Numbered from the stretch's first letter, positions 52,664-61,678 are shown. The stretch: 64,000 nucleotides of DNA from Bacillota bacterium LX-D (GCA_031628995.1 JAVLUO010000002.1:62001-126000); one strand, 5' to 3'. Program-made: numbers and translations. The notes: generated from the letters alone by a model not told the origin.

Positions 52664-55289
52664 AAAATATGTATACATGTTTAGCGAAGGCGACGCTTCC
52701 ATGAGAGATTTGTTGGGAGGCAAAGGGGCTAACCTTGCCGAGATGACTAGGCTGGGTTTGCCTATTCCCCAAGGGTTTACTGTTACTACAGAAGCATGTA
52801 ATAATTATTATGCCCAAAATCAGAAAATCTCATCGGAAATTATAAAACAAATTGAAGATGCCTTAGCTAAAGTAGAAGAAATTTCCGGCAAAAAATTTGG
52901 AGATGCCCAAAATCCATTATTAGTATCCGTTCGTTCCGGAGCTAGAGCCTCCATGCCAGGAATGATGGATACAATCTTAAATTTGGGATTGAATGATAAA
53001 GTGGTTGAGGGATTTGCAACTGCTACCAATAATCCTCGCTTTGCTTATGATTCTTACCGCAGATTTATCCAAATGTTTGCTGACGTAGTTAAAGGTGTAG
53101 CAAAATCAAAATTTGAATTAATTTTAGATGATATTAAAGAGCTAAAAAACGCAAAATTTGATACAGACCTAAATGAAAATGATTTGAAAGAAGTTTTTAC
53201 TAAGTTTAAAGAATTGTATAAGCAAGAACTAGGTGAAGAATTTCCTCAAGATCCCAAAGTACAGTTAATCGAAGCTGTTACAGCAGTATTTCGTTCTTGG
53301 GATAACCCAAGGGCAATTGTGTATCGTAGGATGAACGATATACCTGGTGACTGGGGTACGGCAGTAAACGTCCAAATGATGGTCTTTGGCAATATGGGAG
53401 AAACATCAGGGACGGGAGTTGCATTTACTCGTAACCCTGCTACCGGTGAAAAGATGATTTTTGGAGAATATCTAATTAATGCTCAGGGTGAAGACGTAGT
53501 TGCTGGGATTAGGACTCCAAAATCCATTAAAACCTTAGAAAAAGACATGCCGGAAGTTTATAATGAATTTATGTCTATTGCGCAAAAACTAGAACAGCAT
53601 TATAAAGATATGCAGGATATGGAATTTACTATTGAAAATAAAAAACTTTATTTCTTACAAACTAGGAATGGCAAAAGGACTGCTGCTGCAGCTTTAAAAA
53701 TAGCGGTAGATTTATTTGATGAAGGAATGGTAACTAAAGAGGAAGCTATTCTCAAAGTTGACCCACGTCAGCTTGACCAACTCCTTCACCCATCTTTTGA
53801 TCCTGACGCTTTAGAGGCAGCAAAACCTATTGCTAAAGGATTAGCTGCTTCACCTGGTGCTGCTGCTGGAAAAATATATTTTACAGCTGAGGAAGCAAAA
53901 GAAGCTCATAAAAAAGGAGAAAGAGTGATTCTAGTCCGTTTAGAAACTTCTCCTGAAGATATTGAGGGTATGGTCGCATCCCAAGGGATTTTAACAGTTA
54001 GAGGCGGAATGACTTCTCACGCTGCTGTTGTAGCCCGCGGCATGGGTACTTGCTGTGTTGCAGGCTGTGGTGAAATTGCAATTAACGAAGCAGCAAAATA
54101 TTTTAAAGTAGGCCAAAAAACCTATCATGAAGGAGATTATATATCTCTTGACGGTTCAACAGGAAACGTTTATGGAGAAGATATTCCTACTGTAGAAACG
54201 AAAATATCCGGTGATTTTGCCAGATTCATGTCCTGGGCAGATGAACTAAGGACAATGCAGATTAGGACTAATGCAGATACGCCTAAGGATGCTAAAAATG
54301 CAGTAGCCTTTGGTGCCCAAGGTATTGGATTATGCCGGACAGAACACATGTTTTTTGAAGAAGACAGGATTCCTAAAGTAAGAAAAATGATTTTAGCTAA
54401 TAGTGAAGAAGAGAGAAGAGCTGCTTTGTCTGAACTATTGCCTTTGCAAAAAAATGATTTTATCGGCATTTATGAGGCTATGGAAGGAAGACCTGTAACT
54501 GTACGTCTCTTAGACCCGCCATTGCACGAATTCTTACCCCATGAAGATGAGGATATTGCAGAGTTAGCTAAAGAAATGGGAGTTTCCTTTGAAGAACTAA
54601 AAGGCAAAGTGCAATCCTTACATGAATTTAATCCTATGATGGGCCATCGAGGCTGCCGTCTAGCTGTATCCTATCCCGAAATTGCTGAAATGCAAGCTAG
54701 AGCTATTATTGAAGCAGCAATATATGTCAAGCAAAAAGGCTACGATATCGTACCAGAAATCATGATTCCTTTAGTTGGTGAATTAAAGGAACTAAAATGT
54801 ATTAAGGATATAGTAGAAAAAACAGCTTGTGAGGTAATTCAAGAAGCTGGTGTGGAATTAAGATACTTAGTTGGTACCATGATTGAAATTCCTAGAGCTT
54901 GCCTAATAGCAGACGAATTAGCTAGTGAAGCGGAATTTTTCTCTTTTGGCACTAACGATTTGACGCAAATGACTTTTGGTTTCTCCCGTGACGACGCAGG
55001 CAATTTCTTAGACCATTATTACGAGCGGAAAATATATGATTTTGACCCATTTGCCAGATTAGACCAAAAAGGTGTAGGGCAGCTGGTTAAAATGGCTGTG
55101 GAAAAAGGCAAATTAACAAGACCAGACATTAAATTAGGCATTTGCGGAGAGCACGGAGGGGATCCTTCTTCCATCGAGTTCTGTTATAAGGCTGGATTGA
55201 ATTATGTTAGCTGTTCTCCTTACCGTGTACCAATTGCTAGGCTGGCTGCAGCACAAGCAGCAGTTCGTTTTAAAAAGGAACAATTATAA
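52653..55289 (+). CDS. ppdK: Pyruvate, phosphate dikinase
   Basis: 878 residues. Interconverts pyruvate + ATP + Pi and PEP + AMP + PPi; in anaerobes it serves glycolysis or gluconeogenesis. N-terminal ATP-grasp domain (KYVYMFSEGDASMRDLLGGKGANLAEM), the swivelling His domain with GGMTSHAAVVARGMGTCCV (catalytic His near residue 457), and the PEP-binding TIM barrel with GIGLCRTEHMFF and SFGTNDLTQMTFGFSRDD. ATG 52653 follows SD AGGAGGAG; the frame to 52596 is extra. Regulated by the PDRP encoded just before it. Confidence 0.97.
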   Translation: MATKKYVYMFSEGDASMRDLLGGKGANLAEMTRLGLPIPQGFTVTTEACNNYYAQNQKISSEIIKQIEDALAKVEEISGKKFGDAQNPLLVSVRSGARASMPGMMDTILNLGLNDKVVEGFATATNNPRFAYDSYRRFIQMFADVVKGVAKSKFELILDDIKELKNAKFDTDLNENDLKEVFTKFKELYKQELGEEFPQDPKVQLIEAVTAVFRSWDNPRAIVYRRMNDIPGDWGTAVNVQMMVFGNMGETSGTGVAFTRNPATGEKMIFGEYLINAQGEDVVAGIRTPKSIKTLEKDMPEVYNEFMSIAQKLEQHYKDMQDMEFTIENKKLYFLQTRNGKRTAAAALKIAVDLFDEGMVTKEEAILKVDPRQLDQLLHPSFDPDALEAAKPIAKGLAASPGAAAGKIYFTAEEAKEAHKKGERVILVRLETSPEDIEGMVASQGILTVRGGMTSHAAVVARGMGTCCVAGCGEIAINEAAKYFKVGQKTYHEGDYISLDGSTGNVYGEDIPTVETKISGDFARFMSWADELRTMQIRTNADTPKDAKNAVAFGAQGIGLCRTEHMFFEEDRIPKVRKMILANSEEERRAALSELLPLQKNDFIGIYEAMEGRPVTVRLLDPPLHEFLPHEDEDIAELAKEMGVSFEELKGKVQSLHEFNPMMGHRGCRLAVSYPEIAEMQARAIIEAAIYVKQKGYDIVPEIMIPLVGELKELKCIKDIVEKTACEVIQEAGVELRYLVGTMIEIPRACLIADELASEAEFFSFGTNDLTQMTFGFSRDDAGNFLDHYYERKIYDFDPFARLDQKGVGQLVKMAVEKGKLTRPDIKLGICGEHGGDPSSIEFCYKAGLNYVSCSPYRVPIARLAAAQAAVRFKKEQL

Positions 55290-55313
55290 CATAAATTTAC
55301 TTGGCAGGTTATT

Positions 55314-55341
55314 AAAAGGAGGCTACAAGCCTCCTTTTGTA
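55314..55341 (+). terminator. Hairpin/terminator after ppdK
   Basis: A perfect 11-bp stem, AAAAGGAGGCT (55314-55324) and AGCCTCCTTTT (55328-55338), with a 3-base loop. The T tail is just the TTTT of the arm, so termination may be partial. Confidence 0.7.
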
Positions 55342-55344
55342 ATT

Positions 55345-55419
55345 ATGATGGAGAATATTCTAGCTAAGCCTAAAACTATGGATAAAGAGCTATCTAAGAT
55401 TAAGCTAGGTGGAAAGTAA
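55345..55419 (+). CDS. Possible 24-residue peptide
   Basis: ATG 55345 to TAA 55419 between ppdK and dgt encodes MMENILAKPKTMDKELSKIK plus LGGK. The only SD-like GGAGG is inside the preceding hairpin. It may be chance; it is listed as a weak candidate. Confidence 0.15.
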   Translation: MMENILAKPKTMDKELSKIKLGGK

Positions 55420-55433
55420 GGAGGTTAGATTTC

Positions 55434-56429
55434 ATGCTCATACGAGAGCAAACGGAAAAAAATGAAGAACTAACCCTTTCTCCTTTAGCTGCCTTAAGTA
55501 AAGCAACAAAGGGAAGGGAAAAGCCTGAAGAACCTTGTAATATTCGTACCTGTTATCAGAGGGACAGAGATAAAATTATCCATTGTAAAGCATTTCGCAG
55601 ATTGAGTCATAAGACACAGGTTTTCATAGCGCCGGAGGGAGATCATTTTCGGGCTCGCTTAACTCATACCTTAGAAGTGGCCCAAATTTCTCGAACAATT
55701 GCCCGGGCTCTAAGGCTTAATGAGGACTTAACTGAGGCCATAGCATTAGGGCATGATCTAGGTCATACACCTTTTGGCCATGCGGGGGAAACAGCATTAA
55801 ATCAAGTTTTTCCCGAAGGCTTTAAACATAACGAACAAAGCTTGCGCGTAGTTGAGAAACTAGAGCAGGGCCAAGGGCTAAATTTAACTTGGGAAGTGCG
55901 GGATGGCATTCTAAACCATACTGGAGAAACACTGCCAGCGACATTAGAAGGTCAAATTGTTAGGATTTCCGACCGGGTAGCTTACATTAACCACGATATT
56001 GATGATGCTATTCGGGGAGGCATTATCCAAGCAAAGGATCTGCCTCAAGAATGTTTAGAGGTTCTTGGTTATAAACATAGCCAGCGAATTAATACCATGG
56101 TCATTGATTTAATCGAAAGCAGCGCCAATCAACCTCTAATTACCATGAGTCCTAGAGTAAAAGAGGCCACCGATTGCTTGCGTACTTTCCTTTTTAATTA
56201 CGTTTACGTAGGCTCTTTAGCAAAAATTGAGGAAGAAAAGGCTAAAAAATTAGTCCAAACACTATATAATCACTACTGCCACCATCCGGAAAGTTTGCCT
56301 CAAGAATACCTGAAGAGAAGGGAATTTAGCTTGGAACGACGTGTATGTGATTATATCGCCGGAATGACCGATCGCTATGCAACAGCTCAATATACTAAAT
56401 TATTCGTACCCATTGGATTTAAATTATAG
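55434..56429 (+). CDS. dGTPase-like HD-domain dNTP triphosphohydrolase
   Basis: 331 residues. Removes triphosphate from dNTPs, limiting the pool; this short class differs from E. coli Dgt. YQRDRDKIIHCKAFRRLSHKTQVF, LTHTLEVAQISRTIARAL, the HD motif ALGHDLGHTPFGHAGE and ISDRVAYINHDIDDA are the metal and substrate motifs. SD AAGGAGGTTAG before ATG 55434. In Clostridia it usually leads straight to dnaG-rpoD; here a 3-kb accessory patch intervenes. Confidence 0.93.
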   Translation: MLIREQTEKNEELTLSPLAALSKATKGREKPEEPCNIRTCYQRDRDKIIHCKAFRRLSHKTQVFIAPEGDHFRARLTHTLEVAQISRTIARALRLNEDLTEAIALGHDLGHTPFGHAGETALNQVFPEGFKHNEQSLRVVEKLEQGQGLNLTWEVRDGILNHTGETLPATLEGQIVRISDRVAYINHDIDDAIRGGIIQAKDLPQECLEVLGYKHSQRINTMVIDLIESSANQPLITMSPRVKEATDCLRTFLFNYVYVGSLAKIEEEKAKKLVQTLYNHYCHHPESLPQEYLKRREFSLERRVCDYIAGMTDRYATAQYTKLFVPIGFKL

Positions 56430-56996
56430 CTTACCCTCTAGTTCCTCAAGTTTAAAAGGAGCATTTTCCCAGGTTACTTTAATTTTGTTTAACATGGGGG
56501 GAAATGCTTTTTCTTTGGTAAAAAGGGAAATACGCAAAACTTGCTGACTGTTATCCTTTTGCATAAAATACTCTTGAGCATAAACCCTGTTGCTGCTTTC
56601 CAGTACAGCAGACCAGTTTAAGAAAAAGCCGTGGTAGAAATTTGTTTTCACCGGAATACATTTATACTCTAAAAAATTAAATGAACTCTCCTCTTTACTG
56701 TTGTTTAAGAATTTTTGTAAATCTTTTATGTGCCAAAGCTGGATATAACCCCAGTAGTTAATATTTTTATCTTCCAGAAAGAGGCTGAAAAAAACTTCTT
56801 CTCCATTGCTGAATTCCGTCTTAAGTACAGTAGTACTTGGAATATTTATCGTTATTCCATACTGCTCGTTATAAAATTGTTTAAATTTTAAATTATTAGG
56901 TCGGGTTTGACTAGGCATATTTGCAGCTAAACTTAGGATAAAAACTGCCACTGCCAAAGTTAAAGTGGCTAAAAACCAAAATTTGCGATATCTCAC
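56424..56996 (-). CDS. Unknown membrane-anchored or secreted protein
   Basis: About 190 residues, no family recognised. An N-terminal hydrophobic helix (about 5-25, FLATLTLAVAVFILSLAAN) acts as an anchor or signal. The rest is a beta-rich extracytoplasmic domain (YNEQYGITINIPSTTVLKTEF, FLEYKCIPVKTNF, RVYAQEYFMQKDNSQQVLRISLFT), reminiscent of small PsbP/LpqN-like folds, but this is only a shape impression. GTG 56996 has SD AAAGGAGTGA with 8-base spacing; the ATG at 57017 overlaps that SD. Its stop overlaps the dgt stop (6 bases). Confidence 0.7.
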   Translation of the reverse strand: MRYRKFWFLATLTLAVAVFILSLAANMPSQTRPNNLKFKQFYNEQYGITINIPSTTVLKTEFSNGEEVFFSLFLEDKNINYWGYIQLWHIKDLQKFLNNSKEESSFNFLEYKCIPVKTNFYHGFFLNWSAVLESSNRVYAQEYFMQKDNSQQVLRISLFTKEKAFPPMLNKIKVTWENAPFKLEELEGKL

Positions 56997-57165
56997 TAAA
57001 TAAGTCACTCCTTTCATCTACTAAAAATTTTATTTAGGGCAAAAAATTTTTATAACCGTCATAACTGTTTGTGGCAGAATATTTTAATAACTATACGCAG
57101 AAAAGTAATTGTGTGGTAATATCAGGTACGTAAAGCTTTATTAATGTATATGAGGTGGCAAATTA

Positions 57166-58149
57166 ATGGGGAGAAAAAGAAAAAGTAGACATAAACATTA
57201 TAGATTTAAGGGATTTAGAAGTTTAATTAGGTTTTTGTTGCTTAATGTATTAATATTTATGCTTACGTCCCCCTTTGTTATTTTGTATGGTCCTTTTCAA
57301 AATGTGCGCAACGCGGTAGTTGGCGCCGTTGCTACATCTATGCACCGATATTTGTTAAATTACTTTTTAAGTCCGGAGGAAATTGATAAGATCCTAGCTA
57401 ATAGCCGCAATATTGTAGGTGATATTTCAGAAAAGCTATTTTACTTTAACAATAGCCACAGTGCCAAAATTAAATTTACGCAAATCAAAAGCAGTCGTTT
57501 TAAAGGCTATATACTGGAAATAAGTGACCCTACCCGCTTACAGGTTGGTGTTTCTAATGACCTAGGCCAAAGTGGTCAGACAACAAGCGAAATTGCCCGG
57601 CAGAACAAAGCCATTGCTGCGGTTAACGCAGGTGGTTTTGATGACCCTAATGGAACTGGTACAGGCAGGCTGCCAATAGGAGTAATCATTCACAACGGCT
57701 ATTATATCGTAGGCGAAAATATTAAAGGTAAAGTTGATTTGGTAGGATTAAATCAAGATGGGATTTTAGTGGTAGGCAAATATACTGTGCAGCAAATGAA
57801 GGAAATGCAGATAAAAGAAGGAATTACCTTCGGCCCTCCCTTAATTATTAATGGACAAAAACAAATCACTAAAGGTGATGGGGGATGGGGAATAGGCCCT
57901 CGTACAGCTATTGGGCAGAAAAAAGATGGAACTATTCTGCTTTTGGTTATTGACGGTAGGCAGCCTCATTATTCTATCGGAGCAACCTTAGTGGATGTCC
58001 AAAATATTTTATTTGAAAATGGGGCTTATATTGCCGCTAATCTTGACGGTGGTTCCAGCGCTACTATGTTTTATCAGGATAAAGTTGTAAATAAACCATG
58101 CGATATACTTGGTGAGCGCTCAATACCTTCAGCTTTTATTGTAAAGTAG
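57166..58149 (+). CDS. Phosphodiester glycosidase (NAGPA) family exported protein
   Basis: 327 residues. A basic N-terminus and membrane helix (about 24-46) anchor it outside the cell. The C-terminal NAGPA-type domain (about 125-325) has IAAVNAGGFDDPNGTG, GVIIHNGYYI, GITFGPPLIINGQ, GIGPRTAIGQKKDGTILLLVIDGR and NLDGGSSATMFY, all classical family positions. Members remove GlcNAc-type sugars from phosphodiesters in wall or exopolysaccharide. SD GAGGTGG before ATG 57166. Followed by a gene of similar topology 16 bases on. Confidence 0.88.
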   Translation: MGRKRKSRHKHYRFKGFRSLIRFLLLNVLIFMLTSPFVILYGPFQNVRNAVVGAVATSMHRYLLNYFLSPEEIDKILANSRNIVGDISEKLFYFNNSHSAKIKFTQIKSSRFKGYILEISDPTRLQVGVSNDLGQSGQTTSEIARQNKAIAAVNAGGFDDPNGTGTGRLPIGVIIHNGYYIVGENIKGKVDLVGLNQDGILVVGKYTVQQMKEMQIKEGITFGPPLIINGQKQITKGDGGWGIGPRTAIGQKKDGTILLLVIDGRQPHYSIGATLVDVQNILFENGAYIAANLDGGSSATMFYQDKVVNKPCDILGERSIPSAFIVK

Positions 58150-58165
58150 TGAGGTGAGTGAATAG

Positions 58166-59020
58166 ATGAAAAATAAGTTTTTTTTATGGTTATTTTGTGC
58201 CCTGCTTATACAAGTAAGTGTTTATTTGTACCTGGACAGAATTTTATTTGCCCCGGAAATGGACTTTTCTCAGGAAACCATTAGTAAGGAATCTGGTAGC
58301 AGTGCCTCCAAAAATTATTCTTATAACAAAGACTATTATGCTCAAATTTCTGAAGGGAGTGTTAAATTTTATACTAAGAATCAAAAACTTGTTCAAGAAG
58401 TAAAACTTAGGGATAAGGAGCAGATTACCTATTTTTCTTGGCTGCCCCAAAGGAATCTAGCTTTAATTGGTTTGTCCTACGAAACCCGAGGCGGCACTAC
58501 AGTAACTTTGAAACCAGTAAATCCAGAGTTAGATAGTCACCCGGCTAACCCTAAAATAGCTGGTTTAGGCAAAGGAGCACAAATAGTTGATGTAACTTAC
58601 TCTACGCAAACCAATGTAATATACATGCTCGTTAAAAGTGGTAAAAATGCCTCCGTGTTCCGAACGGATGCCAATAACAATCTTGAACAGATGGATTTAA
58701 GTACCACTCATATTGGCAGAATTGACAATCTGCATAATGATGATATTTTATTGTACGATAATACTGATACGGGCCAAATTCATTGGGTTAGCAGGCACGG
58801 AAGTTCCAAGATAATTTCACCGGAAAATGGGAAATTTGCTTTATTAGGTGTTGATGAACATGATAATATTTATATTGGTAAATTAGCAGAAACGGAAAAA
58901 ATATCAGAAATATATATTCAGAAAAGTAATGGCTTTTTTGTTTTATATAAAAAATTAGATTATGCATATCCTGTAGATGCAGTTAAAATAACTGCTGATG
59001 GAAACGTAATTTTAAGTTAA
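58166..59020 (+). CDS. Unknown exported, propeller-like protein
   Basis: 284 residues. Signal anchor at residues 4-25 (FFLWLFCALLIQVSVYLYL). The rest has repeated short beta segments of about 40 residues (YAQISEGSVKFYTKNQKLVQ, FSWLPQRNLALIGLSY, VIYMLVKSGKNASVFRTD, NIYIGKLAETEKISEIYIQ), suggesting a beta-propeller. No catalytic motif seen. Translated with the NAGPA gene; may be its wall-associated partner, by position only. Confidence 0.65.
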   Translation: MKNKFFLWLFCALLIQVSVYLYLDRILFAPEMDFSQETISKESGSSASKNYSYNKDYYAQISEGSVKFYTKNQKLVQEVKLRDKEQITYFSWLPQRNLALIGLSYETRGGTTVTLKPVNPELDSHPANPKIAGLGKGAQIVDVTYSTQTNVIYMLVKSGKNASVFRTDANNNLEQMDLSTTHIGRIDNLHNDDILLYDNTDTGQIHWVSRHGSSKIISPENGKFALLGVDEHDNIYIGKLAETEKISEIYIQKSNGFFVLYKKLDYAYPVDAVKITADGNVILS

Positions 59021-59051
59021 ATTTAATTCTTTCAAGTCGGGTGATTAAAAA

Positions 59052-59336
59052 TTGATTGATGTAATATTTTCCCCTGGAGCTATTGATAATACGCAGCTTC
59101 CGGCTAAATCTGTGGCGGTAATAGATGTTCTGCGGGCTACAAGTGTGATGATTACCGCCATAGCTAATAATTGCTAAAGGATCTTAGGAGTTATTTAGGA
59201 AATTCCCATGTACTTGTCTAAACATGCCAGGTATTTGGCTTCCTTGAGGCGGGAGGAAGATCTAGATTTTTGTGTACAGGTAAATAAATTTCCCATTGTT
59301 CCTGTTCTAATGGAAAATGTTCTTGTCAATGGGTAA
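59052..59336 (+). pseudogene. comB: Decayed comB (2-phosphosulfolactate phosphatase family)
   Basis: The first part (59052-59177) translates to MIDVIFSPGAIDNTQLPAKS then VAVIDVLRATSVMITAIANN, the ComB N-terminus, and stops at TAA 59175. In the same frame, after a second stop (59196), 59208-59336 gives YLSKHARYLASLRREEDLDF then CVQVNKFPIVPVL, the ComB C-terminus. About 150 central residues of the roughly 240-residue enzyme are missing. The gene was therefore lost by internal deletion. ComB dephosphorylates 2-phosphosulfolactate in coenzyme M synthesis; bacterial homologues have unclear roles. Confidence 0.78.
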
Positions 59337-59415
59337 AAAAAGAGCAAGGTTTTTCTTCGCTAGTCAAGCTATTCAGGCGGTGACTAAGTGCCTGACAGAA
59401 AACCTTGCTCTTTTT
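59337..59415 (+). terminator. Large two-level hairpin terminator
   Basis: A perfect 17-bp stem, AAAAAGAGCAAGGTTTT (59337-59353) and AAAACCTTGCTCTTTTT (59399-59415), surrounds a 45-base loop. The loop holds its own hairpin, CAGGC...GCCTG. It ends the accessory operon and, being A/T symmetric, may also act on the other strand. Confidence 0.8.
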
Positions 59416-59462
59416 ATATTTTAACCAACACCTAGTTAATTATACAAATTTGAGAAAAAAAT

Positions 59463-59550
59463 AAAAAAAAGGCACTTTCACAGTGCCGGAAGAAAGGGAA
59501 TTCAATTAAGGAAGAGATTCATTTGGCATTCATCAATTAAGAGTATATCA
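59463..59550 (-). ncRNA. Candidate small RNA with its own promoter and terminator
   Basis: On the minus strand TGATATACT (complement of 59542-59550) is an extended -10. About 50 bases downstream GGCACT...AGTGCC (59471-59487) followed by eight T forms a textbook terminator. No gene lies on this strand for the terminator to serve. The RNA of about 70 bases contains C/U-rich tracts (CUCUUCC, UUCCCUUUCUUCC) able to pair with Shine-Dalgarno sequences. A perfect palindrome AAAGTATATACTTT (59563-59576) overlaps the -35 position. The rest of the gap 59416-59834 holds AT-rich sequence and the dnaG promoter. Confidence 0.35.
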
Positions 59551-59664
59551 TAGTCAGCTATAAAAGTATATACTTTCATATAGGTAATTTATTGATAAAT
59601 ATCTACATTGTTGTAATAAAATATAATTTTTGAGTTTTCTTTTATATTTGGCTTTTCAAAATAA

Positions 59665-59693
59665 GCAGGAAAATGTCTGATTTTATCGAATTA
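59665..59693 (+). promoter_or_regulatory. SigH-type promoter of dnaG-rpoD
   Basis: GCAGGAAAA (59665-59673), 11 bases, ATCGAATTA (59685-59693). This fits RnAGGAwWW-11/12-RnnGAATww at every fixed position. In B. subtilis the dnaG-sigA operon also has a SigH promoter, used on entry into sporulation. No good sigma-A promoter was found beside it, though TATAAT occurs at 59622-59627 without a -35. Confidence 0.65.
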
Positions 59694-59834
59694 ATAGCGA
59701 ATGTTATATGTTTGTAACATGGTGTGCAGTATTCGCTCTTATTTGGTAGGGATTGTAAAGTCAAACGGAAAAGAAGGATTTATCCGACTTGTGGCGAATA
59801 TTTGTTCTATGGTAGATATAAAGCGGTGGTAAAT

Positions 59835-61631
59835 ATGCAGTATACTAGTACAGAAATTATAGAACAAATAAGAAGCGCCACTGACATAGTTCATTTGATA
59901 AGTGAGTATGTATTGTTAAAGGAAAAAGGCAAAAACTTTCTAGGGCTTTGTCCATTTCATCAGGAAAAAACACCATCCTTTACAGTTAGCCCGGACAAAC
60001 AAATTTTCCATTGCTTTGGCTGTGGTGCAGGTGGGGATGTTTTTTCGTTCATTATGCAATATGAACACTTAGAGTTTCCAGAGGCAGTTGAATTTTTAGC
60101 CAAAAAGGCAGGAATCGAAGTACAGGAAGAGAATAATTCTAAACTGCCAAAAAACAATTCTAAACTGCAGCGTCTTTTTGATTTGCATGTTTTGGCAGCT
60201 AAATTTTATGCCCATTTGCTATCAACGGATTACGGAAAAGAGGCTAAAGCATATTTAACTGAGCGAGGCTTAGATCAGGAGATATTGCAAAAATTCATGC
60301 TAGGTTATGCACCTGATAGCTGGAACGGATTCCTAAAACTGCTGCAAAGCAGAGGGTATACACCTGCAGAGGCTGTCCAGGCAGGGCTGGTTACTCCAAG
60401 AGAAAAAAGCAATGGCTATTACGATCGATTTCGCAGCAGGATAATGTATCCTATTTTTGATTTACGAGGCAGAATTATTGGTTTCGGAGGCAGGGTATTT
60501 AAGGGTGGAGAGCCAAAATACCTAAATTCCCCAGAAACAAAAATCTTCCAAAAGAAATTTAATTTGTATGGTCTTAAAGCTGCATTACCTGCTATACGGC
60601 AAACTGGAAAAGCTATCTTAATGGAAGGCTATATGGACGTTATAACTGCCCACCAATATGGTTTCACTAATGCTGTGGCATCCTTAGGCACAGCTTTTTC
60701 TAGGGAGCAAGCTCAGCTTTTGGCCAGATATGCCCAGGAAATAATCATTTCTTACGATTCTGACCAAGCGGGACAGCAGGCTACGTTACGCAGTATTGAA
60801 ATATTGGAAGGAATAGAAGCCAAAATTAAAGTATTGGAAATACCTGCAGGTAAAGACCCGGATGAATATTTGCACAAAAAGGGAGCAGAAGAATTTGCCA
60901 AATTGCTGCAAAAAGCTGCTTCAGTTTTTGAATACAAATTGCAATTAGGGCTTAGTAACTACGATACATCGACAGTTGATGGCAAAACCCAATTAGTTAA
61001 AGCTTTGTTGCCGGAACTAATCAGAACTAAAAATAATATAGAAAGACAAGAATATATTAAGGTTATTGCAGCTAAACTTAGCTTAAATGAGGAAGCCATT
61101 TACTTAGAATTAAAAAAACAATATAAAATGCAGAAATTTGGGATTAAAGAGGATAAAAAAGTAAATTTTAGACATAATATCGATGGGAGTTTATATTATA
61201 ATTCAGCAAAATTTAAGCCTGAACTTACTTTGTTGAAGATAGTTTTAAACCAGCCTGAATTAGTATTTTTGATTGAAAAAGAAATTAAGCAAGATTTTTT
61301 TAGCAGTCCTAGTTTTGTGCGAATACTTCAAGGTATTAAAGAAGCGTTGCTTAATTCTGAAGTAGCACCTAACCTAACTGCTATTTTAGAGTATATTCCT
61401 GAAGAAGAAAAAAAGATAGTACTTGCCTTGAGCACGAAAGATCTTAATTTTATCAACCAACAGGTAATTGAAGATACTATTAAAACAGTCAAAATAAATG
61501 GATTAAAAAAAGTAGAAGCAGAAACTCGTTCTAAAATATCTATGGCTGAAAAAGAAGGAAATTTAGATCTAGTTCTCGAACTTACATTACAATTAACTAG
61601 TTTACAAAAAGAGATACAAAGTTTAAAATAA
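59835..61631 (+). CDS. dnaG: DNA primase
   Basis: 598 residues. Makes RNA primers at the replication fork with the DnaB helicase. N-terminal CHC2 zinc ribbon (CPFHQEKTPSF, HCFGCGAGGDVFSF, about 39-68), RNA polymerase domain with FRSRIMYPIFDLRGRIIGFGGR, TOPRIM with MEGYMDVITAHQYG and SYDSDQAGQQAT, then the helicase-binding C-terminus. ATG 59835 is chosen because it gives the standard QYTSTEIIEQIRSATDIV start; the frame open to 59724 adds 37 unlikely residues. The SD (GGTGGT) is weak. Followed by rpoD 47 bases later. Confidence 0.95.
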   Translation: MQYTSTEIIEQIRSATDIVHLISEYVLLKEKGKNFLGLCPFHQEKTPSFTVSPDKQIFHCFGCGAGGDVFSFIMQYEHLEFPEAVEFLAKKAGIEVQEENNSKLPKNNSKLQRLFDLHVLAAKFYAHLLSTDYGKEAKAYLTERGLDQEILQKFMLGYAPDSWNGFLKLLQSRGYTPAEAVQAGLVTPREKSNGYYDRFRSRIMYPIFDLRGRIIGFGGRVFKGGEPKYLNSPETKIFQKKFNLYGLKAALPAIRQTGKAILMEGYMDVITAHQYGFTNAVASLGTAFSREQAQLLARYAQEIIISYDSDQAGQQATLRSIEILEGIEAKIKVLEIPAGKDPDEYLHKKGAEEFAKLLQKAASVFEYKLQLGLSNYDTSTVDGKTQLVKALLPELIRTKNNIERQEYIKVIAAKLSLNEEAIYLELKKQYKMQKFGIKEDKKVNFRHNIDGSLYYNSAKFKPELTLLKIVLNQPELVFLIEKEIKQDFFSSPSFVRILQGIKEALLNSEVAPNLTAILEYIPEEEKKIVLALSTKDLNFINQQVIEDTIKTVKINGLKKVEAETRSKISMAEKEGNLDLVLELTLQLTSLQKEIQSLK

Positions 61632-61678
61632 TAGTTTGAGTTCCTTGAGGATAAAGTTAGTGAAGGGGGGGATTTCTA

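Noticed and set aside
55204-55419. 71-residue ORF overlapping the end of ppdK
   Set aside because: Most of it is an out-of-frame shadow of ppdK and spans the hairpin at 55314; only the last 24 codons remain as a weak candidate.
59724-59834. N-terminal extension of DnaG
   Set aside because: 37 residues before the zinc domain have no counterpart in primases; the frame is open by chance.
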